NCBI RefSeq assembly: GCF_020832325.1
Contig: NZ_JAFIEU010000043.1
Location: 62,001-126,000 of the forward strand
Direction of reading: 5' to 3'
Length of the DNA stretch: 64,000 nt
Source: Lunatimonas sp.
GTDB lineage: Bacteria > Bacteroidota > Bacteroidia > Cytophagales > Cyclobacteriaceae
Shown one piece after another: positions 36,138-45,314 of this stretch; positions within the stretch are counted from its first letter, which is position 1, and the number at the start of each line of letters is the position of its first letter. The notes under the pieces were generated by a model, which saw only the letters and a list, made by a program, of their open reading frames with translations, was not told where the DNA came from and searched no databases. A program made the translations under genes and the position numbers.

Positions 36138-38315
36138 TCACCTAGAACCTATTAATTGCTTTAACAGCTTCCGAACTTCAGTAGGGTTCTTGATGTTGTA
36201 GTTAGCTTGGGTATAATCATAACCTACTCGGATCGTGAAAGAGTCCTTGGGCATTGCTTTGAATGTGTCTTCATCAGTCCAATCGTCACCGAGAGCCAGT
36301 ATAAAATCATAATCCCCCCCTCTCATAAACGCCGTAGCCGCTCTACCCTTATTAATATCCGGCCGCTTGATTTCCAATACCATGTTTCCTTCCAGCACCT
36401 GTAAGTTGTGTCCACTTGCCATGTATTTCAGGTGACTGAACAACTCCCTCATTCTAAGGTCACCTAGTCCACTCTCCACTTTTCGGTAATGCCAAACTAG
36501 CGAGTGGTGCTTTTCCTCAATAAAGGCCCCTGGCGTTCGTAGGACGTAGTAGTCCATAACCTGTCGGATATCGTCTTTCCATCCGTCATCCACATCCGCA
36601 TACAACTCCCATTCCGATTGGTCTCCCTTTTTCAACCATACCCCATGTTCGGCGATCATTTCCACAGGTTGATTTTCAAACCATTTGCCCAAGGTCTCCT
36701 TGTCCCTCCCGCTGATAAGGACCACCTCGCACTCTTTGGTTAAACCGTCCACTATTTCCAATAATTCCCTATCCGGGTAGGCATCCTCTGGCCGACTTTT
36801 AAACCCAACCAAGGTCCCATCGTAATCCAAGAATACAATGGGTCTTTTTGCCAGCTTGAATTTTGAGACAATTTCCTGAATGATGGTTTTATCGAGTGCT
36901 TTAGATTGAAACTCTTGCTGCCTTTGTTTTACGTGGGACAGCCGGTCCATAAAAACTTCCACCCATTGAAAAATATCGTATTTCTTTAAACTTGTTTGCA
37001 TGGTGGCCATCCGGGACTTTTTCTCATCCTCTCCCATGGTCAGCGCATCCACAATCGCCTGCTCCACGGCGGAGATATCGTTCGGGTTCACCAATATAGC
37101 ATCCACCAACTCCTTGCTTGCTCCAGCCATTTCAGACAAAATCAACACACCGTCTTGATCTGTCTTAGACGCCACAAATTCCTTACAAACCAAATTCATC
37201 CCATCCCTAAGCGGGGTAACCAAGGCGATGTCGGACATGGAATAAAAGGCACTAAGCTCTTCGAAAGGAAAGCTCCGGTAAAAGTAATGAATGGGAACCC
37301 AGTTCAACGTACTATACTTACTGTTAATCCTTCCTACCAACGTGTCAATTTCCTTCTTTAGCTTGACATAGGATTGTACCTTCGCCCGTGAAGGTACCAC
37401 CACCATAATCATGGATACCTTTCCATGAAAATCCTCGCGTTGATCCAAAAGACGGTCAAACGCACGGATGCGCTGCGGTATTCCTTTGGAATAATCCAAT
37501 CGGTCAATGGTGATCAGAAGCTTTTGACCACCTAATTGATCCTTAAATTTCTTCTTTTTATTGAGTGTTTTTCTGCTGGTAGCGGCATTCGCAAACTTAT
37601 CGTAATCGATTCCCATCGGAAAAGAATCCACATTCACGAGTCGATGATCCGCCTGAATGTACCCGCTCTCATTGGACAATCCCAATATCCGACCCACCGC
37701 ACTCAAAAAGTGACGCATGTCGTCATAAGTATGAAACCCGATTAAGTCTGCCCCAACCATCCCTTCGAGTAGCTGTTTTCTCCAGGGCAACATCCGGATG
37801 ATCTCATAGGAAGGAAATGGAATATGTTGAAAAAAAGCAATGGTAGCGTCTGGCAATGCCTCCCGAAGCATCATCGGCAGCAACAAAAGTTGGTAATCAT
37901 GTACCCAAATGGTATCCTCCGGCTCCGCAATATCCAAGATCGCTTGGCAAAACTTTCGGTTTACTTCTAAATAGGCCTCCCAATAGGCGTCTTCGTAATT
38001 GATGTACTGGGTGAAATAATGGAAAGCTGGCCAAATGGTTTCGTTACTGAACCCCTCATAATACAGCTCAATATCGTCCTTGGTCAGGAATACTGGAGCC
38101 ATCTTTAGCTTTCTGAGCTCTTCAGTCACTTCCTTTTGTTGCTCTTCATCCTCCACAGCATTTCCTGGCCATCCGATCCAAAGATTTTCCCCCTGCTTGT
38201 AGATGGAACCCAAGCCGGTAGCCAATCCTCCTGCGCTGGCCTTAAATTCAAATTTTCCTGACTTAAGCTGCAGACTAACGGGCAATCTGTTGGATACAAT
38301 AATCGTTTTGTTCAT
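36138..38315 (-). CDS. otsAB: Bifunctional trehalose-6-phosphate synthase/phosphatase
   Basis: A 725-residue fusion that makes trehalose in two steps. The N-terminal GT20 synthase (about 1-480) joins UDP-glucose to glucose-6-phosphate and shows SNRLPVSL, ASAGGLATGLGSIY, LWIGWPG and WVHDYQLLLLPMMLR. The C-terminal HAD-type phosphatase (about 490-725) begins with FLDYDGTL, where Asp497 and Asp499 are the nucleophile and acid, and has the later GDDWTDEDTFKAM motif. Trehalose protects against osmotic and desiccation stress, fitting the nearby Na+/H+ antiporters. This fused form is usual in Bacteroidota. The gene is monocistronic; a glycosidase often found with it is not present here. Confidence 0.95.
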   Translation of the reverse strand: MNKTIIVSNRLPVSLQLKSGKFEFKASAGGLATGLGSIYKQGENLWIGWPGNAVEDEEQQKEVTEELRKLKMAPVFLTKDDIELYYEGFSNETIWPAFHYFTQYINYEDAYWEAYLEVNRKFCQAILDIAEPEDTIWVHDYQLLLLPMMLREALPDATIAFFQHIPFPSYEIIRMLPWRKQLLEGMVGADLIGFHTYDDMRHFLSAVGRILGLSNESGYIQADHRLVNVDSFPMGIDYDKFANAATSRKTLNKKKKFKDQLGGQKLLITIDRLDYSKGIPQRIRAFDRLLDQREDFHGKVSMIMVVVPSRAKVQSYVKLKKEIDTLVGRINSKYSTLNWVPIHYFYRSFPFEELSAFYSMSDIALVTPLRDGMNLVCKEFVASKTDQDGVLILSEMAGASKELVDAILVNPNDISAVEQAIVDALTMGEDEKKSRMATMQTSLKKYDIFQWVEVFMDRLSHVKQRQQEFQSKALDKTIIQEIVSKFKLAKRPIVFLDYDGTLVGFKSRPEDAYPDRELLEIVDGLTKECEVVLISGRDKETLGKWFENQPVEMIAEHGVWLKKGDQSEWELYADVDDGWKDDIRQVMDYYVLRTPGAFIEEKHHSLVWHYRKVESGLGDLRMRELFSHLKYMASGHNLQVLEGNMVLEIKRPDINKGRAATAFMRGGDYDFILALGDDWTDEDTFKAMPKDSFTIRVGYDYTQANYNIKNPTEVRKLLKQLIGSR

Positions 38316-38571
38316 CTATATATTGGTTTTCTAGTGGTCACAAATCCCTAAAGATTTTATGGGAAGAATAACGAATGCCTTATAATCACCCCGGTAGGTT
38401 TCTCCTGCATCAAGCCTCTCTATCACTAGAAGGCTAGACTGGATGGTTCATTGAGGTTCTTAAAAATAAGCTCTGAAACTGGTCAGTCAAGTTTCATGCC
38501 TTACGGCAAAACATATTCACCAAGGTACTCAAATTTGTACTAAAACTCAATAAACCCTACGGATTATTGCC

Positions 38572-38931
38572 TTAAAGAAAGGTGTCGCGGTGAAAAATCC
38601 TTCCCAGGAGGTTACCGGTCAATCCGCTAAATCCACCGAGCAAAAAACCAATCATTCCAGTGATCGCCAGTAAATAGGTACTGTTGCTCAACCCTACGAT
38701 CTCCCCCATCCTATTGGGGAGATCAGAATCTGTGGTGACCCAAATATAAAGAGGCAAAAAAAGCCATACTGCGCCTACACCGAGACCCGTGGCCAAAAAA
38801 GCTACGATTCCGTTTGTCCGAACGAAGATCGCTAGTAAGAAAACGATCGCCATAATCCCCCAATAGGGAATAAAACTCCCCAGCAAAAACCAGATAAATG
38901 CGCTAGTAACAAAAAGGACCGTAAACTTCAT
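38572..38931 (-). CDS. Small multi-span membrane protein
   Basis: A 119-residue hydrophobic protein with about four predicted helices (near 3-20, 24-40, 45-68 and 88-110). I recognise no family. It starts 3 bases after the stop of the penicillin acylase gene on the same strand, so it is the last gene of a DUF2911-acylase-membrane protein operon. Function unknown. The 256 bases between its end and the start of otsAB hold no gene that I can support. Confidence 0.75.
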   Translation of the reverse strand: MKFTVLFVTSAFIWFLLGSFIPYWGIMAIVFLLAIFVRTNGIVAFLATGLGVGAVWLFLPLYIWVTTDSDLPNRMGEIVGLSNSTYLLAITGMIGFLLGGFSGLTGNLLGRIFHRDTFL

Positions 38932-38934
38932 AGG

Positions 38935-41370
38935 CTAGTGCGTTGGTTCAAAACGGGTTTCAAACAGTATATCATCCGTGTCGGTCAAGCTCCGAAGGCC
39001 AAAATTCACGTACTCCCCTACGGCCCACTTGGAAATAAAGTTACCGTAATACCTGCTTCCAGGATTGCCGGATTGCCCACCCGGATAAATCCCAAAAGCC
39101 TTTATGCTGTCATCCAACTCTACCACCATTCGCCAACTCGCACCATGGCGGCTATCGGTGGCATTAACAATGCCTTTTCCCCCACCGGTTTCTATCCCCT
39201 GATACCCAAAGGAGGTGAAATTGGGGACAAGGTGATTGATGCTGGTACGCTTGTATGCCGCCCACGTGATCGCTCCTCTTTCAGATTCCAGATCCCGCAG
39301 GGTCTCCACCGCCTTTAGAAACGAAATTTGGGCCAGATCCACCGCAGTTTCCACCTGTACTGTCTCCGGTAGGTCAAACAACTCACTCTCAGGATCTTCT
39401 AGGATAAGTTTCGAAAGCTGGTAATCGTTAGGCAACACTATAGGAAGGTTGTCAAGCTGCCATTTCGAAAACACGGCTTCCTTTAAGGTATCCCACCAAA
39501 GGGTAAACAGCGTAGGGGCGACCGTATTCGGCTGAGTGAAATAATCCCAATCTGCCAAAATCTGCAAATCCCTATTAGCAACCTCTAAGTCTCGATTGGC
39601 CGTTGCAGATGAATCGGACACATACGCCAAAAGTACCGGTAATATCTCCGAAGCGTGCAGGTGATAGCTATCAAACTGCAGCGCCTTCATGTCGTCAACG
39701 GTAATACCGTTCATTTTGGCAAGCTGCCCGTTTATACGCCTGTTTCGGTAATTTTCAAAGGTGTGGTCAAACAGGTAATACGGATAGGTGGAATCCGTAG
39801 AGTGTTGGTTAGCCGAGCTGACGAATCCACGGGGAGGATTGATGGACGCTGGATTTTCCTCAAACGGTATGTAGCCAGACCAGTCGAACCGGGGATCGCT
39901 TCCATCCATCAGGTACTTACCTTGTTCCCTCCATTTAATCGGAAACCGACCCTGCACCTTCATAGCGATGTCTCCATCCCTACTGGCAAAAACAAAATTT
40001 TGGGCGGGAGACGTAAAGTGGTTTAGCGCATTGATATAGTCGGAATGGTCCTTTGCCTTATTCAATAATAAGAAGGTCTTTTGCTCATTGGAACCTTCAT
40101 GGGCGGTCCACTTTAATGCGAAATTAGCCTGTTGTTTTTCCCCATAAAATCGGTTATCGTAGACCACCGGACCATGATGGGTGTAAACGACCGAATCCAA
40201 AAAATCCGGTTCGCCCTTTACCTTGATCGTTTCGATCCGCAGGGAGGCGGGCATCCATTGATCATTGTACAAGTACTCCATCCGGGTGTCGTCCTTGAAG
40301 GTAATAAAATACAAATCCCGGACATCCCTGGTAGCATTGGTAACACCCCATGCTATGTTCTCATTAAATCCACTGATCACCCCCAATGCTCCGGGTAAGC
40401 TAGCACCTTTTGCACTAAACTCCGGCGTACTGAGTTGAATGGCATACCATAGCGAGGGCATATTGAGGCTAAGATGGGGGTCATTGGCCAGTATAGGGTT
40501 TCCATTTAATGTTTTGCTACCAGAAACTGCCCAGTTATTGGATCCGGTTCCTGGTTCGGGCTTGCCCATGGTTTTCATCCACAGCAGGGAATCTGGATAA
40601 ACAATCCCTTCGGGTACCTCGGGCATGGATCCTGAAAACGTCCACCGTTGGCTTTGGTCAATCACGGGGTCCACTACGTCCGGAAAATCCGGAAACAGGC
40701 GGTTCATCCAGGTTTCTCCAAGCATTAACCGGAGATTGGTGTATTCCACATCTGAATCACCCACTAGCATATCTGCCATGTATTTAAGTAGCAGCAAAGT
40801 CTTTCCCGCATTCCACTCTGAGGGCTGGTAACCCAAAAGCTTGTATTCTATGGGAAGTTTGGCAAATGGTGTTTGATGGATGAACTCATTCACTCCATCG
40901 GCATAGGCATGCAATTTTTCAAGGGACTCAGGGTCTGTTTCCTCCAGAAATCGAAGCCCCGCCTCCGCACCGAAAGACAGTCCCTTTCGTCGCTGCAATC
41001 GGTCAAAATCCAAAGCCTGTGCACCCACTACCTCGGATATCCGCCCTGCGGCAGCCATAATCTGAAACTCCATCTGCCACAGACGATGCTTGGCGGTGAC
41101 ATAGCCCTGTGCTCTATAGAGATCTAACTCGTTTTTGGCAAAAATATGTGGAATAAGGTTTTCATCGTAACGCACCGTTACTTCCTCCCTCAGTCCATTC
41201 ATTTTTAGCACATCCTTTGGGCGGTGGTCCTCGCTGTATTGATTTTGCCAGAATCCTCTAAAGGGGTCCAACAAATCCGAAATAGCCGGCATACCACCCA
41301 AGTCCAAGGAAAGTGCCATCACCAATGCCAAGGCGGTGAATAGGGAGAGGATAAAACCTACATATTTCAT
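38935..41370 (-). CDS. Penicillin acylase family protein (Ntn hydrolase)
   Basis: An 811-residue periplasmic protein of the penicillin/cephalosporin/AHL acylase family, made as one chain that cuts itself into alpha and beta subunits. A signal/anchor lies at about 4-22. The alpha subunit ends near residue 276 and the beta subunit would begin at Ser277 in GTGSNNWAVSG, the catalytic N-terminal Ser. Downstream NDPHLSLNMPSLWY and GVTNATRDVRDLY are standard. Natural substrates of most homologues are N-acyl compounds such as acyl-homoserine lactones or acylated peptides; the substrate is not deducible. Its ATG overlaps the DUF2911 stop (ATGA). Confidence 0.94.
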   Translation of the reverse strand: MKYVGFILSLFTALALVMALSLDLGGMPAISDLLDPFRGFWQNQYSEDHRPKDVLKMNGLREEVTVRYDENLIPHIFAKNELDLYRAQGYVTAKHRLWQMEFQIMAAAGRISEVVGAQALDFDRLQRRKGLSFGAEAGLRFLEETDPESLEKLHAYADGVNEFIHQTPFAKLPIEYKLLGYQPSEWNAGKTLLLLKYMADMLVGDSDVEYTNLRLMLGETWMNRLFPDFPDVVDPVIDQSQRWTFSGSMPEVPEGIVYPDSLLWMKTMGKPEPGTGSNNWAVSGSKTLNGNPILANDPHLSLNMPSLWYAIQLSTPEFSAKGASLPGALGVISGFNENIAWGVTNATRDVRDLYFITFKDDTRMEYLYNDQWMPASLRIETIKVKGEPDFLDSVVYTHHGPVVYDNRFYGEKQQANFALKWTAHEGSNEQKTFLLLNKAKDHSDYINALNHFTSPAQNFVFASRDGDIAMKVQGRFPIKWREQGKYLMDGSDPRFDWSGYIPFEENPASINPPRGFVSSANQHSTDSTYPYYLFDHTFENYRNRRINGQLAKMNGITVDDMKALQFDSYHLHASEILPVLLAYVSDSSATANRDLEVANRDLQILADWDYFTQPNTVAPTLFTLWWDTLKEAVFSKWQLDNLPIVLPNDYQLSKLILEDPESELFDLPETVQVETAVDLAQISFLKAVETLRDLESERGAITWAAYKRTSINHLVPNFTSFGYQGIETGGGKGIVNATDSRHGASWRMVVELDDSIKAFGIYPGGQSGNPGSRYYGNFISKWAVGEYVNFGLRSLTDTDDILFETRFEPTH

Positions 41371-41939
41371 TCAATGGAGATTGGCAGTTTCAGCTTTTCC
41401 CACTTAACCACCAAGCCACCAGACACTATTTCAATCATCAACCACTCTTGGCTGGATTCTTCCCAAGTTGGGTCTGCACTGACGCGAAGCACGTCATGTT
41501 CCTCTTTGTATTGATAATGTCCGTGTTCCAAATCCCATTCTGAATTAAAAATAACAGTCCACGGACCACTTTCTCGTGGGATGGTAAATAAGGAGTATTT
41601 TCCGGCAGGCAATGTCTGGCCATGTACTTTCAAATCTTGGGTAAACTCCAAATAGGTAGCTTCGTTTGCTCCAGTTCGCCAAACTTCGTTGTAAGGCACC
41701 AAATCGCCCCATATGGCTCTACCTTTTACGGCTGGCGATCCATACTGAACTTTAAGCTGCTTACCTGCTACAGTTCCCTCTACTCTGCGTAGCGGACTGG
41801 CCCGGGTTTCCACTATTTCGTCGGATTGAGTTTCCATTTCCGAAGCTTCCGATCCGGTTTTTTGCTCCCCGCAGGAAACAAAAGAAATACAACACGCGAT
41901 CAAAAAAAGTTGCGCCAGAATAGGTGTTTTCATTGTCAT
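41367..41939 (-). CDS. DUF2911 lipoprotein
   Basis: A 190-residue predicted lipoprotein: the N-terminus has a hydrophobic helix and a lipobox ending at Cys23 (FVSCG), then an acidic linker (25-45). The rest (about 50-150) matches DUF2911, with VQYGSPAVKGRAIWG, YNEVWRTGANEATYLEF and LPAGKYSLFTIP. The function of DUF2911 is not known. It is the first gene of an operon, overlapping the acylase by 4 bases, and is divergent from the endonuclease/exonuclease/phosphatase-family gene. An in-frame ATG at 41933 is an alternative start. Confidence 0.9.
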   Translation of the reverse strand: MTMKTPILAQLFLIACCISFVSCGEQKTGSEASEMETQSDEIVETRASPLRRVEGTVAGKQLKVQYGSPAVKGRAIWGDLVPYNEVWRTGANEATYLEFTQDLKVHGQTLPAGKYSLFTIPRESGPWTVIFNSEWDLEHGHYQYKEEHDVLRVSADPTWEESSQEWLMIEIVSGGLVVKWEKLKLPISIE

Positions 41940-42048
41940 CTAAATGCGAGATTATAAATATGAACGAAATTAACGATTTTTTTTGATCTCTACTAATCCC
42001 CCTGTCAAATATGAAAAAGCTTGCTGATCCTTTCAAACTTCCTTCATT

Positions 42049-42062
42049 GTATTTTAAAATAC
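42049..42062. repeat. 14-base perfect palindrome in a divergent intergenic region
   Basis: GTATTTT followed by AAAATAC forms a perfect dyad 49 bases before the start of the + strand gene at 42111 and 110 bases before the DUF2911 start. It could be an operator for the divergent pair, but it is A/T rich and may be chance. Confidence 0.25.
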
Positions 42063-42110
42063 TAGGGCTATGTTTGTAATAGAAAGAGGAGATTTATTTC
42101 GAGCAAGCGC

Positions 42111-43163
42111 ATGAGGGCCATTGTACTGTTATTCTTTTTGATGTCGTTGTTACTGTTTTTCAGCGTGTATATCTCGCCGGAAATTTTTTCCTACACCGGC
42201 CTACTCCCTCTGCTGATTCCGGTCTTCATGATTTTGAATCTCTTTTTGGTAGTACTCTTTCTATTCGGCAGAACCCGGTTGATCATATATCCGCTGATTG
42301 TGTTGGCTGTGGGGTGGAAGTTCTTTCCAATTACCTTCCAATGGAACCAACCCGCCACACCTAATGAGGGGATAATGATTCTTAGTTTTAATGCCATGTT
42401 CTTCAATCAGTCCTGGAGTCCAAAAAGTAAGGAATCTATTTCTAATTCCATCGAATGGGCCAGAAACTTCCCCGCTGACATTAAATGTTTTCAGGAATTT
42501 CAACAAGATTTTTCCACCCCGTCCCGAAATGCACTTAAATTAATCAGCAAAGACGGGGAATACCAGTACAAATACCATTCTTTTGGCGGAAGCAATAAAA
42601 GATCCCAAGGCTTGGCCATTTTTAGTAAATACCCGATTGTCAATGACGGAATGGTTTTCGACAACCGCACAAACAACGGCTCAATCTTTGTCGACGTGAA
42701 AATTGACAAGGATACCATTCGGATCTATAACACTCATCTAGAATCCATGAACATCCCCGCTGAAGAACTTGCTGAATTAGAAGGAATAAAAAAGAACTAC
42801 CGAGAAACCATCCGAAAACTCAAAAACGGTATTGTAATGCGCGCCCGTCAGGTCGAACTGTTAATGGAACATATTGCCAACTCTCCCCACCCGGTAATAT
42901 TAGCCGGAGACTTTAACGACGTACCCTACAGCTACACCTATTTTACCGTTCGGTCTTCACTCCAAAATGCGTTTGAGGCCGCCGGCAGAGGGTTTGGATT
43001 CACTTATAATAAAGTGCTTTTCTTTTTACGTATAGACCATATTTTTACCGATCATGGGTTCAACGTACATCAATTCAAGACCCACCGGGAGGTGGACTAT
43101 TCGGACCACTACCCCATTTCTGCGAAAATATCCTGGAAATCCCCGATCCAACCCATGGAATAG
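42111..43163 (+). CDS. Membrane-anchored endonuclease/exonuclease/phosphatase family protein
   Basis: A 350-residue protein with three N-terminal hydrophobic helices (about 2-20, 24-48 and 58-72) and a C-terminal DNase I-like domain (about 88-345). Metal and catalytic residues can be seen: Glu in CFQEFQQDF, IFSKYPI, YNTHLES, the GDFNDVPYSYTY motif and DHYPISA (catalytic His). The family cleaves phosphodiesters in nucleic acids, sphingomyelin or phosphoinositides; substrate unknown. The membrane anchor is common in Bacteroidota homologues. No partner gene is on the same strand. Repeat copy 2 follows downstream. Confidence 0.9.
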   Translation: MRAIVLLFFLMSLLLFFSVYISPEIFSYTGLLPLLIPVFMILNLFLVVLFLFGRTRLIIYPLIVLAVGWKFFPITFQWNQPATPNEGIMILSFNAMFFNQSWSPKSKESISNSIEWARNFPADIKCFQEFQQDFSTPSRNALKLISKDGEYQYKYHSFGGSNKRSQGLAIFSKYPIVNDGMVFDNRTNNGSIFVDVKIDKDTIRIYNTHLESMNIPAEELAELEGIKKNYRETIRKLKNGIVMRARQVELLMEHIANSPHPVILAGDFNDVPYSYTYFTVRSSLQNAFEAAGRGFGFTYNKVLFFLRIDHIFTDHGFNVHQFKTHREVDYSDHYPISAKISWKSPIQPME

Positions 43164-43269
43164 ATACGATGGCACAAACGGCAAATGCGGAGAAGATAAT
43201 CACCCAATCGGGGTTTTGTTCCAAAAAAAGGAGGGTTGTAGCAAGTTATGACCAAAAAAAATATAAACA

Positions 43270-43355
43270 GATGAAATCGAGCATGTCGTAGCCGTCACAC
43301 ACTGGGATGCCCCGATAGTTATCGGGGAAACCATGCGAGATTCCATGTGACCATT
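43270..43355 (+). repeat. Intergenic repeat copy 2 (shared ends with 25529-25594)
   Basis: It starts with GATGAAATCGAGC and ends with ATGTGACCATT, identical to copy 1, but the interior differs. It contains a perfect palindrome (CCCCGATA at 43310-43317, TATCGGGG at 43320-43327), and GTCACA and TGTGAC near the ends can pair. It lies in the leader region of the M1 aminopeptidase gene, ending 20 bases before its ATG. Confidence 0.6.
43310..43327. repeat. REP-like palindrome (CCCCGATA type)
   Basis: CCCCGATA and TATCGGGG form an 8-base perfect stem with a 2-base centre (GT) inside repeat copy 2. It has no T run and is not a terminator. Confidence 0.5.
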
Positions 43356-43375
43356 GAAAAATCAATTATAGACAC

Positions 43376-45223
43376 ATGAAACACACAATTACCACAGTAC
43401 TTGCATTACTTTGCTTTGTGATCATACTCCCGCAGGGCCTGTATGCCCAAGCAGACAGGTGGCAGCAGTCCGTAAGCTATCAAATGGATGTAGACATGGA
43501 TGTGGCCACCAACCGGTATGTCGGGAAACAAACCATCGCCTATACCAACAATTCCCCGGACACACTCGATCGGTTTTTCTTCCACCTATATTACAATGCT
43601 TTTCAGCCAAATAGTATGATGGATGTGAGATCCAGGTCCATCGCTGACCCGGACCGAAGGGTGCAAGATAGGATTTATAAGCTAAAGCCCGATGAGATCG
43701 GGTACATTCACATTCAGTCACTTAAAATGAATGGACAGGACGTGCCATTTGAGGAGGTAGAGACGATCTTGGAGGCAGACCTACCCCAAGTGATCCTTCC
43801 TCACACCACCGTTTTGTTTGAAACCACCTTCGAGGGCCAAGTACCTTTGCAAGTGCGGAGAGCAGGCAGGGACAGCCAGGAAGGGGTACGCTACTCCATG
43901 GCACAATGGTACCCAAAAATTGCCAACTACGACTACCAGGGATGGCACGCAAATCCGTATGTAGGCCGCGAGTTTTATGGGATCTGGGGTGATTTTGATG
44001 TCAAAATACGCATTGACAAAACCTACACCCTGGGTGGAACCGGATACCTGCAAAACGCCAACGAAATTGGACATGGGTACGAAGATGCTGGTGTGAAGGT
44101 ACCGGAACCTACCGGAGACAAACTTACCTGGCATTTTTACGCTCCCCGGGTCCATGATTTCATGTGGGCTGCAGACCCTAAATATACCCACGATAGGATT
44201 GAAATGGACAATGGCATCACCGTACACCACCTATATATCAAAAACTCACAGACTGCTACAAACTGGGAAAAACTGAAAACTTATACCCCGGCGGCCATCG
44301 AATTCATGAACAAACACTTTGGCCACTACCCGTACAAACAGTTTTCCGTCATTCAGGGCGGCGACGGTGGCATGGAGTATCCGATGTCAACCCTGATCAC
44401 AGGCCAACGCCCATTGGGCAGTTTGGTGGGAGTGATGGTGCACGAACTAATCCACAGTTGGTTTCACGGCGTATTGGGTAATAATGAAAGCCTTTACCCA
44501 TGGATGGACGAAGGCTTCACTACGTATGCCGGTGATCTGGTGATGGCCCATCTATTCGCAGAGGAGCCATCCGACTTTCCGCATAGAGGCTCCTATGCCA
44601 GCTACGAACGCCTAGCCACATCCGGTCTGGAAGAACCCATGTCTACCCACGCTGACCACTACCACACCAATACAGCCTACGGAGCCGCGTCTTACTCCAA
44701 AGGAGCGCTTTTTCTTTCCCAACTGGGCTATATCATGGGAGAAGATCACTTGGCAAAAGGCATGCTCAGATACTGGGACACTTGGCAGTTTAAGCATCCC
44801 AACGCCAACGATGTCATCCGTGTAATGGAAAAGCAAAGTGGCTTGGAGTTGGATTGGTTCAAAGAGTACTGGGTCAACTCCACCAAGACAATCGACTATG
44901 CCATTCAGGATGTGACCGCGGAGGGTACCAAAACCAATATTCAGTTGACCAGGATCGGGCTGATGCCCATGCCTATCGACTTGGTGATCACGTACAAGGA
45001 TGGAAAAAAGGAGATGGTGTACTTACCACTGGCTATTCAACGTGGTGAAAAACCCAACGAAGCCAATGCTCCAGCACGGATACTGACCGAAAGATGGCCT
45101 TGGACCCATACGGAAAAGTCCATACAGATTGATCGCCCTCTCTCGACGATTCAATCTATTGAGATTGATCCTTCGCTTCGAATGGCGGATATAAACCGCG
45201 ACAACAACCGAATGGAGCCCTAA
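43376..45223 (+). CDS. M1 family metallopeptidase (aminopeptidase)
   Basis: A 615-residue exported zinc peptidase. A signal peptide covers about 1-25 (ending LYAQ). The zinc motif is HEXXH-x18-E: His356, Glu357, His360 and Glu379 (HELIHSWFHG ... WMDEGFTTY). The exopeptidase motif appears as GGDGGMEYP (GxMEN type with Tyr for Asn). The N-terminal beta-domain (about 30-230) has the usual NNSPDTLDRFFFHLYYNAF. M1 enzymes remove N-terminal residues from peptides; here it likely acts in the periplasm on peptides from outside. It is a single gene, followed by a hairpin terminator at 45230-45259. Confidence 0.94.
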   Translation: MKHTITTVLALLCFVIILPQGLYAQADRWQQSVSYQMDVDMDVATNRYVGKQTIAYTNNSPDTLDRFFFHLYYNAFQPNSMMDVRSRSIADPDRRVQDRIYKLKPDEIGYIHIQSLKMNGQDVPFEEVETILEADLPQVILPHTTVLFETTFEGQVPLQVRRAGRDSQEGVRYSMAQWYPKIANYDYQGWHANPYVGREFYGIWGDFDVKIRIDKTYTLGGTGYLQNANEIGHGYEDAGVKVPEPTGDKLTWHFYAPRVHDFMWAADPKYTHDRIEMDNGITVHHLYIKNSQTATNWEKLKTYTPAAIEFMNKHFGHYPYKQFSVIQGGDGGMEYPMSTLITGQRPLGSLVGVMVHELIHSWFHGVLGNNESLYPWMDEGFTTYAGDLVMAHLFAEEPSDFPHRGSYASYERLATSGLEEPMSTHADHYHTNTAYGAASYSKGALFLSQLGYIMGEDHLAKGMLRYWDTWQFKHPNANDVIRVMEKQSGLELDWFKEYWVNSTKTIDYAIQDVTAEGTKTNIQLTRIGLMPMPIDLVITYKDGKKEMVYLPLAIQRGEKPNEANAPARILTERWPWTHTEKSIQIDRPLSTIQSIEIDPSLRMADINRDNNRMEP

Positions 45224-45229
45224 ATCCCA

Positions 45230-45259
45230 AGACCAGGAAGGCACAGTCCTTCCTGGTCT
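45230..45259. terminator. Hairpin between the convergent M1 peptidase and histidine kinase genes
   Basis: AGACCAGGAAGG and CCTTCCTGGTCT form a perfect 12-base stem with a 6-base loop. The T run after it on either strand is poor (ATTT on +), so it may rely partly on Rho or act as a 3'-end stabiliser for both genes. Confidence 0.65.
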
Positions 45260-45314
45260 AAATTTACCAAAGTCCTGTAGACCTGAGAGGTTTGCTCAAA
45301 ACTACCCCTTTTGA

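Noticed and set aside
43054-43251. 65-codon frame after the endonuclease/exonuclease/phosphatase-family gene
   Set aside because: It mostly overlaps that gene in another frame and shows no similarity or ribosome site.
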